The notes under the pieces: model-generated
What the model saw: the letters and a program-made list of their open reading frames with translations, nothing else
What the model was told of the DNA's origin: nothing
Database searches by the model: none
Shown here: positions 6,695 to 11,997 of the stretch, one piece after another
How the letters are laid out: each line of letters begins with the position of its first letter
How positions within the stretch are numbered: the stretch's first letter is position 1
NCBI GenBank assembly: GCA_027016965.1
Contig: JALURI010000137.1
Coordinates: 1-11,997, forward strand
Length of the DNA stretch: 11,997 nucleotides
DNA from: Geoglobus sp.
Lineage (GTDB): Archaea > Halobacteriota > Archaeoglobi > Archaeoglobales > Archaeoglobaceae
Direction: 5' to 3'
Made by a program: the position numbers and the translations under genes

Positions 6695-7147
6695 TTAACT
6701 GAAAAACACCAGCTTTATCCCGTAAGTTGCAGATGTGACGATCAATCCAGCAATGAGGATGCCTGCAAGAATGAAAAGTGATGCTTTTTTTGTGTCAAGT
6801 CCCAGCAAAAATGAAATGAGTGTTCCTGTCCATGCTCCTGTAACAGGAAGCGGAATGGCAACAAAAACTGTCAGACCTGGATATCCGTACTTTTCCACAA
6901 TTCTCTTCCTTTTTTCACCTATGCCGATTATCCTGACATAAATATCCCCCATATAGGGCAGTTTCCTGAAAAGCGGATCAAATCTCTTCAGGATGTAGAG
7001 TATGATCGGCACAGGAATGAAATTGCCTGTTACAGAAATTGCATAGGCTTCAGCAGGACTTAAACCAAGAAGCATCGCATATGGTATGCTTCCCCTTAGT
7101 TCCGACACAGGAAGCATTGAAATGAAAATTACCTTAACCCATTCCAA
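6695..7147 (-). CDS. Small COG2426 membrane protein (putative small multidrug export family)
   Basis: The 150-residue product matches the PF06695 / COG2426 family, named for possible small multidrug export but without firm functional proof. Family hallmarks visible are PVSELRGSIPYA (13-24) near the N-terminus and AIPLPVTGAWTGTL (97-110). Hydrophobic segments at about 31-53, 90-115 and 122-145 suggest an integral membrane protein with a charged loop (about 55-89). Its start is TTG at 7147, 14 bp inside the end of panE, supported by GAGGG seven bases upstream and by the short N-terminal helix expected for the family; the next internal ATG (residue 11) would cut into that helix. Last gene of the polC-panE run. 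Its presence behind panE may reflect transport or simply co-transcription. Confidence 0.82.
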   Translation of the reverse strand: MEWVKVIFISMLPVSELRGSIPYAMLLGLSPAEAYAISVTGNFIPVPIILYILKRFDPLFRKLPYMGDIYVRIIGIGEKRKRIVEKYGYPGLTVFVAIPLPVTGAWTGTLISFLLGLDTKKASLFILAGILIAGLIVTSATYGIKLVFFS

Positions 7148-8006
7148 GCTCGATCCCTCTTACAAGTTTGAGCAGCATTCTGTTGTAAACGGCATCTATT
7201 CCAAATTTCTCCCCAGCCCTGACAAACGCACCGTTTATGTACTCCACCTCTGTTCTTCTACCTATTTCAACATCCTGGAGCATTGATGATCTGTTTTCAG
7301 ATGTTTTCATTGCAACTTCCCTTACTGTTTCAACAATATCAATTCTGTAGCCCATCTCTGCAAGTATTCTCTCACATTCTTTTCCTGTTTTTTCTGCCAG
7401 TTCCCATAATTCAGGGATTTCCACAATTTTCCCATTCTTCACCCTGCATATGGCTGTCAGAGGATTTATAACAGCATTGATCGAAGCTTTTTCCCAGATT
7501 TTCTCTTTTATATTTCCAGAAATCTCAGCCTCAACACCGCTTTTTAAAAGAATCTCACAAAACACCTCTGCAAAATCTCCTCTGTAATCTCCAAGTATGG
7601 TTTTACCCTTTCCTGCATAGACTATTTTTCCCGGTTTGGCAATGTTGGCTCCGTAGGTTGTTACACCACCAACAACATTTTCAAATAATTCTAAGAGTAT
7701 CTCCTCATTACCCACACCATTCTGAAGACTGCATATTGCATCAAATCTGATTTTCCTGAGCATTCTTGCTGCATTCAGGGTGTCATAGGCTTTAACAGTC
7801 AGAAAAACAAGATCTGAGTTTTCAGGTTCCCTCACGACATGGACTCTAAACATATCTTCTTCAATTCCTGTTATTCTGAGACCTTTCTCCTTTAAAGCCT
7901 CATATTGCTTTCCTCTTGCAACAAAAACCACCTCGTATCCGCCTTTAAGAAGGAAATAGCCGAAAAGACATCCGAGGGCTCCGGCACCCATTATCTGGAT
8001 TTTCAT
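7134..8006 (-). CDS. panE: Ketopantoate reductase (2-dehydropantoate 2-reductase)
   Basis: This cytosolic enzyme reduces 2-dehydropantoate to pantoate with NAD(P)H, a step in coenzyme A synthesis; archaea then phosphorylate pantoate with pantoate kinase. The 290 residues have the N-terminal Rossmann motif GAGALG (7-12), R31 near the expected cofactor-phosphate contact, TVKAYD (70-75, K72), QNGVGN (95-100), and the C-terminal catalytic region with K173 in EKASINAVINPLTAI (172-186). The terminal signature SSMLQDVEIGRRTEVEYING (240-259) supplies the expected Ser, Glu and Asn residues. These agree with the PanE family including its catalytic lysine and glutamate. ATG 8006 lies 2 bp after the polC stop and the gene overlaps the downstream membrane-protein gene by 14 bp. 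In Thermococcus the homologue is feedback-inhibited by CoA; whether that holds here is not visible. Confidence 0.92.
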   Translation of the reverse strand: MKIQIMGAGALGCLFGYFLLKGGYEVVFVARGKQYEALKEKGLRITGIEEDMFRVHVVREPENSDLVFLTVKAYDTLNAARMLRKIRFDAICSLQNGVGNEEILLELFENVVGGVTTYGANIAKPGKIVYAGKGKTILGDYRGDFAEVFCEILLKSGVEAEISGNIKEKIWEKASINAVINPLTAICRVKNGKIVEIPELWELAEKTGKECERILAEMGYRIDIVETVREVAMKTSENRSSMLQDVEIGRRTEVEYINGAFVRAGEKFGIDAVYNRMLLKLVRGIELGMG

Positions 8007-8008
8007 GG

Positions 8009-11000
8009 TTAAAAGAATTCATCTATCTTTATCTGCCTCTTGAGCTCGCTCTCAAAAAGAGATAATGTTTCAACTTCTATGAGCTTTATTCTCTGTCTTG
8101 TATACTTGCTCACCTCAAAGTTCTCTGCAAGCTCCTTGGATATGTTCAGGTATTTCTTTATCGAGCCTTCATGAACCGTCAGTGTTAATGAACCTCCACA
8201 TCTTCTGCATTTTCCTGTCAGAGGTATTCTTCTGTACTTTTCATTGCAGTTCACGCACCTGAACTCCTGTCTTGAAAATGCTCTGAGATTGCCAATTATG
8301 TCAGGCAAAAAGTGGGATGCTATAACCCTTTCAGCCACATCATGCTCATCTACAGCCCTGATCTTTCTTGCAAGCTCCATCTGGTATTTTACCTTATCCT
8401 GCATGGTTTTAAGTGTTTTGTAGGCACTGCTTTTCACACCCAATGAGATGTCTGCAGTGTCATGGGTAAATCTCAGTCCATAGTATTTTCTTTCTGTTTC
8501 AAGCCTGTCTTCAACTCTCTCTATCACCCCAACAAACTCCTTGGGTTTTGCACATCTCAGAGTCGCCCTGTAAAACTCAACAGGATAGCTATCACACACA
8601 TCCATGTTATGGACCTCTGCATCAACCTCCTTCGGATCAAGAATTACTGTGAGGACAAGAGGTGCATCCATCTGACCTCCCCGCTTGTCAGGAAGAAAAT
8701 CTCTTGAGAAGTTCAACAGTCCATCCATGAGAAGCATTACACAATCTTCATCTCCGTCGCAGTTTCTTCTCTTTGCTGCATGGAAGTAAGGGTGAGCATA
8801 ACCCCCATTCACATCGGCAAATCCTATTATTCTACCAAGAACCCCAGCAGACGTGTGGGGTGCGAGACCTATAACAAGCTCGCCTATCAGATCTTCAGGC
8901 TTTTCAGCTTTGTAAAATGGTTCAAGATTGTAAAATTTCACAAGAAGATCGTCTATGAATCTGCTTACTTTGACAAGATATTCACCGGCTGATTTTGAAA
9001 GGATTATGTCCTGAGGTTTCAGCTCAACAATCTGGTTCTCATTTCTGAGTTCATTTCCTAAATAATCAACCTCATATCCAAGCTCTCTTAGTTTTTCAAC
9101 ACCAATTCCAATTTCCTTTGGTCTGAAATGGGTTACTGGAAGATCGGTCATGTCATATCGGGCGGTCCCATCTTTGAACACATAAACACCGTGTTTTGCC
9201 CTCAGTATTCCCTTTTCCATTCTTTCTGGAAATTTTTTCTTTGATGTGAGTCCTATGACTCCCTTTATCACACCGTTGACATCTCTTTCATTCAAACTCT
9301 CAAGGGCATTGAAGTAAAGATCCCTTACATTCATCCTCCACACTCTGTAACCACTTGTCTCCCCTCCACATCTCTCACATACCTCAGATGTCTTTATCCC
9401 GCATCTCTGGCAAAGATAAACCTGATCTGTAAGTGAGCCACATTCACACCTGAGATAAAAACTCTCCTTCCCGCATTTCCTGCAAATCCTGTATGGCAGC
9501 TCAACCTCAATCTCACCCTTACTTGAATTGTAGCTTTTTGTGAACTCTATTGCCTTTTTCAGATCCCTTGTTTTTCCTCCAGACTGACCGAGGGGGAACA
9601 GAAAATGGGGTGCGGGAGACATCATCCTTTCCTTTGACTTCTCGGGCCTCCCCATTCTCGCCCCGATTATTGTTGGAGATCTTGCCCTGACATCTATTCC
9701 CGAAACACTTCTGACAAACTCAAGCCCGTCTTTCCCATTTTCAGCATCCTTTATCAGCTTCAGATCGAAATCCAGTCCAAGGCATCTAACCAGAACTTTC
9801 CATTTTTCAATGACGATCATTCCATCCCTGACCTTGTGTTCAACAAGAAGAGACTCAAGAATCTCCTTTGTCTTTGGATCTTTTTTCGTGACGAGAGAGC
9901 TCTTGCCATACTTCCCCTCAATTTTGCCATTTTCAGTGATAAAATCCCTCAAATACCTCACATCATCAAAGGAGATGTCATGCCAGAGGTAGGTAAAATC
10001 AGGGTGAAGGGGAATGCTGTACTCATCACAAAACTTTAAAGCAAGCTCCTCATCAATGTTCTCATAGTTTCCCTCAGGAATTTTTTCCTTAACTTCCTGG
10101 ATCCACCACTCGTAGACGTACCCTGAAGGGATAAGGGGGTGGTTGTTCTCCAGAAAATCACCAAAGTTGATCAGAATCTCTCCCATATCCAGTATTTTTT
10201 CAACCATACCTTTCAGTTTCAGTGCCTCCTCATGACTGTTGATTTTAATAACATCTCCATTTCTGAGTCTTACAGTTGGTCCTTCAATGCTTGTGATAGG
10301 TACAACACTTCCTGCCTTTCCGGGTCTTTCAACCTTAAGCTGGGTGCCCACTGCAATGAACTCTCCAGCTATTACCATTGTTGCCGGATTTATGCCAATG
10401 GTCGCAAATCCTGAGTTCCTGGCTCTGCCATATCTGAGCCTGAAGCCACCTTTTCTGGAGGGGTGACTGAAGACCGGTCTACCTGCAACAATATCTGAAA
10501 GATACTTGTCTTTTGGCTTTACAGCCTCCTCTTCATTCCCGTCTTCCTTTTCCTGCTCTTTTCCAATCAGCCTGTCAAGCCATTCCCAGTCATCCATTCC
10601 GATTTTTTCAACCAGCTTTTTGAGCTTTGGAGCCTTCAATGCAATTCCTTCAGCTATAACAAGAGCCATCCCCCCTCTCACTCTGTTTGTTTCAACTCTC
10701 TGAAGATTTCTGTAACCTGAAACCTCTGCATCCTCGGTTGGCTCTCCATCAATGCAAACAGGACAGTTCTCCACAATGAGTCTTATTTCCTCATCTGAAG
10801 GCAGATACTGAAGATTTGCAACCTTCTTGTAAAGGGGTATCTCCTCACAGTACCTGAGAACTTCTTCCTCATTTGGGATGTATCTTCCAATTCCAAGAAT
10901 TCTTCTTACAAAATCACCCACAAGAACCGAAATAACCTGTGCAGTTCCTCCTGCACTCCTTATGGGACCTGCATAATATATTTTAACGAAATCACTCCCA

Positions 11001-11461
11001 TCTGGATTTCTATCAATTTTCACCTTTGCTATTCCTTCTATTGGTGCCGCAACAACACCCTCGGTCTGAATTGCCACTGAGCTTCTTATCGCAAGATCCA
11101 TCGCCCTCTCTTTCTTATACTCTCCAAATTCACCTCTCACAATATCCTCGGCAATTTTGAAGCAGATTTCCACTCTTGACATACCTTCCATCTCATAACT
11201 CTCAATCTTTTTCGCCAGTCCATCAATTCCAAGAAGCTTTTCAACTCTCTCTGCCATGTTTTTTGCAACCGGAATCTCAACATCAGGTTTCGGATCTAAG
11301 CCAAGTTTTCTTGCTACCTTTGCCACGTTGTAGCATTTTTCAACCTCTTTCAGAAGAATTTCGTGATATCTTCTTATTTCATGGCTGAATTTCAGTTCAG
11401 CATCTGTCTCCTGCTTCTCATCATCAAAAATATGGAAGAATCTGTCAAGAGTAACTATCAT
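8009..11461 (-). CDS. polC: D-family DNA polymerase large (catalytic) subunit DP2
   Basis: DP2 is the polymerase subunit of the archaeal replicative PolD; it pairs with the DP1 exonuclease subunit, which is not in this window. With ATG 11461 the protein has 1150 residues, normal for an intein-free DP2. Landmarks: the N-terminal region with YYAGPIRSAGGTAQ (162-175), an acidic/lysine linker (about 301-319), GARMGRPEKS (600-609), zinc ribbons (C660/C663/C672/C674 and C684/C687/C695/C698), the catalytic AKRRNCDGDED (896-906, with D902 and D904 as predicted metal ligands), a C-terminal zinc site (C1069/C1072/C1085/C1088), and a canonical PCNA-binding QIKIDEFF as the last eight residues (1143-1150). 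The open frame continues upstream to 11668, but those 69 residues are the antisense of the divergent protease gene and are low-complexity, so ATG 11461 is the true start. panE follows after 2 bp. Confidence 0.97.
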   Translation of the reverse strand: MIVTLDRFFHIFDDEKQETDAELKFSHEIRRYHEILLKEVEKCYNVAKVARKLGLDPKPDVEIPVAKNMAERVEKLLGIDGLAKKIESYEMEGMSRVEICFKIAEDIVRGEFGEYKKERAMDLAIRSSVAIQTEGVVAAPIEGIAKVKIDRNPDGSDFVKIYYAGPIRSAGGTAQVISVLVGDFVRRILGIGRYIPNEEEVLRYCEEIPLYKKVANLQYLPSDEEIRLIVENCPVCIDGEPTEDAEVSGYRNLQRVETNRVRGGMALVIAEGIALKAPKLKKLVEKIGMDDWEWLDRLIGKEQEKEDGNEEEAVKPKDKYLSDIVAGRPVFSHPSRKGGFRLRYGRARNSGFATIGINPATMVIAGEFIAVGTQLKVERPGKAGSVVPITSIEGPTVRLRNGDVIKINSHEEALKLKGMVEKILDMGEILINFGDFLENNHPLIPSGYVYEWWIQEVKEKIPEGNYENIDEELALKFCDEYSIPLHPDFTYLWHDISFDDVRYLRDFITENGKIEGKYGKSSLVTKKDPKTKEILESLLVEHKVRDGMIVIEKWKVLVRCLGLDFDLKLIKDAENGKDGLEFVRSVSGIDVRARSPTIIGARMGRPEKSKERMMSPAPHFLFPLGQSGGKTRDLKKAIEFTKSYNSSKGEIEVELPYRICRKCGKESFYLRCECGSLTDQVYLCQRCGIKTSEVCERCGGETSGYRVWRMNVRDLYFNALESLNERDVNGVIKGVIGLTSKKKFPERMEKGILRAKHGVYVFKDGTARYDMTDLPVTHFRPKEIGIGVEKLRELGYEVDYLGNELRNENQIVELKPQDIILSKSAGEYLVKVSRFIDDLLVKFYNLEPFYKAEKPEDLIGELVIGLAPHTSAGVLGRIIGFADVNGGYAHPYFHAAKRRNCDGDEDCVMLLMDGLLNFSRDFLPDKRGGQMDAPLVLTVILDPKEVDAEVHNMDVCDSYPVEFYRATLRCAKPKEFVGVIERVEDRLETERKYYGLRFTHDTADISLGVKSSAYKTLKTMQDKVKYQMELARKIRAVDEHDVAERVIASHFLPDIIGNLRAFSRQEFRCVNCNEKYRRIPLTGKCRRCGGSLTLTVHEGSIKKYLNISKELAENFEVSKYTRQRIKLIEVETLSLFESELKRQIKIDEFF

Positions 11462-11558
11462 CCTTACCTGATTGTTGTGGTTCAAATTTAATTCTTGTGA
11501 TTGTGAGGTAAATGGACCAACAAATTTTATGGGATGGTGTATCTGATAAAAAAGTGGT
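11462..11558. promoter_or_regulatory. Divergent intergenic region between polC and the protease gene
   Basis: The 97-bp gap holds two AT boxes. On the minus strand CACAAGA followed by ATTAAATTT (boxes within 11484-11500) resembles BRE plus TATA; transcription 26 bases on would start near 11462, making the polC message essentially leaderless. On the plus strand AAATTTTAT (11522-11530) would place a start near 11552, about 7 nt before ATG 11559. Both assignments rest on spacing and motif resemblance only. No operator-like palindrome stands out. Confidence 0.4.
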
Positions 11559-11997
11559 ATGAAAATTCTTGTAGCTGGTGTGGGAAATGAGCTAAGAAGA
11601 GATGACGGAGTTGGAGCAGCTGTTGTTAGCAGAATCGTAGAAATGGAACTTGATAAAGAACTGAACATTCGTGCACAGAATTTTGGTCAGAATCTCAATG
11701 CGCTTCTTTTGGCTTTGAGAGACTGCCATGCTGCGGTGATAGTCGATGCAGTTGAAGGTTCTGGCAATCCGGGGGACATATATGTAATCGAACTTTCAGA
11801 TATAGAAACTGGAAAACCTGAGGTCTTTGATTTCCATGATGCTGATTTGAGAAAATTCATTGAACTTGGGAAATCCCTAGGTGTGTTGCCTGAGACCATG
11901 TACATAGTTGGCTGTCACCCCAGGGATTTGTCCTATGGCATTGGCCTGTCTAAGGAAACCGCCGAAAAGATCAATAGTATTCTGGAAGTCCTAGCCG
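11559..11997 (+). CDS. Hydrogenase maturation protease (M52, HycI/HupD family), truncated at the window edge
   Basis: The frame from ATG 11559 runs open to the window end (146 codons), so the 3' end is missing. Members of peptidase family M52 cleave the C-terminal extension of NiFe-hydrogenase large subunits after nickel insertion. Visible motifs are the N-terminal GVGNELRRDDGVG (7-19), with D16 at the usual metal-binding acidic position; D64 in VDAVEGSGNPGD (63-74); H93 in FDFHDAD, matching the third ligand; and VGCHPRDLSYGIGLS (117-131), the typical late motif. An in-frame TAA at 11547-11549 rules out a start further upstream. It is divergent from polC. The hydrogenase it matures is not in this window, so the specific partner (for example an F420-linked or membrane-bound enzyme) cannot be named. 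Because it has no stop inside the window it is easy to miss. Confidence 0.9.
   Translation, partial: MKILVAGVGNELRRDDGVGAAVVSRIVEMELDKELNIRAQNFGQNLNALLLALRDCHAAVIVDAVEGSGNPGDIYVIELSDIETGKPEVFDFHDADLRKFIELGKSLGVLPETMYIVGCHPRDLSYGIGLSKETAEKINSILEVLA

Noticed and set aside
11687..11905. 72-codon minus-strand frame
   Set aside because: It is the antisense of the M52 protease, which has clear family motifs in the plus-strand frame.
1..11997. CRISPR arrays, tRNA or rRNA genes, insertion sequences
   Set aside because: No regularly spaced repeats, cloverleaf-like sequences, transposase motifs or terminal inverted repeats were seen, and nearly all sequence is accounted for by coding genes.

Overview
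The window reads as a compact euryarchaeal chromosome segment, most likely from the Archaeoglobi (an Archaeoglobus, Geoglobus or Ferroglobus-like organism). The lineage is inferred from the gene types, not from a database match. The diagnostic genes are both halves of the deazaflavin (FO, coenzyme F420 precursor) synthase, an archaeal GHMP-type shikimate kinase, the large subunit of the archaeal D-family DNA polymerase, and a Pab1020-type archaeal RNA ligase. Genes are very tightly packed. No tRNA, rRNA, CRISPR array, insertion sequence or intein is visible, and no gene-free stretch exceeds about 220 bases.

Layout, read along the minus strand from right to left. (1) At the right edge a plus-strand M52 hydrogenase maturation protease (11559 to the edge) is divergent from polC across a 97-bp gap. 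(2) polC (DP2, 8009-11461), a panE-type ketopantoate reductase (7134-8006) and a small COG2426 membrane protein (6695-7147) are spaced 2 bp apart and then overlap by 14 bp, so they form one apparent operon. (3) After a 92-104 bp gap carrying a credible BRE/TATA promoter, a seven-gene run follows: CBS-pair protein with a zinc ribbon, four-CBS protein, Rnl3 RNA ligase, DUF1464 putative sugar-kinase-fold protein, cofG, cofH, and shikimate kinase. Gaps are 1-22 bp or there are overlaps of 7-17 bp. (4) At the left edge a plus-strand reading frame enters from outside and ends at 245, overlapping the shikimate kinase end by 27 bp; it may be the C-terminus of an unrecognised convergent gene.

How the genes work together: CofH couples L-tyrosine to the ribitylaminouracil flavin precursor and CofG closes the ring to FO. 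Shikimate kinase acts upstream in the aromatic pathway that makes tyrosine, so the end of the operon joins substrate supply to cofactor assembly. The front half of the operon (two CBS proteins, an ATP-dependent RNA ligase, an ASKHA-fold protein of unknown substrate) has no established link to deazaflavin synthesis and is the most interesting part of the window. The polC operon mixes replication with coenzyme A synthesis (panE) and a small transporter-like protein. Most of the window is ordinary core archaeal gene content, and I saw no clear evidence of a wholly new defence or mobile system.
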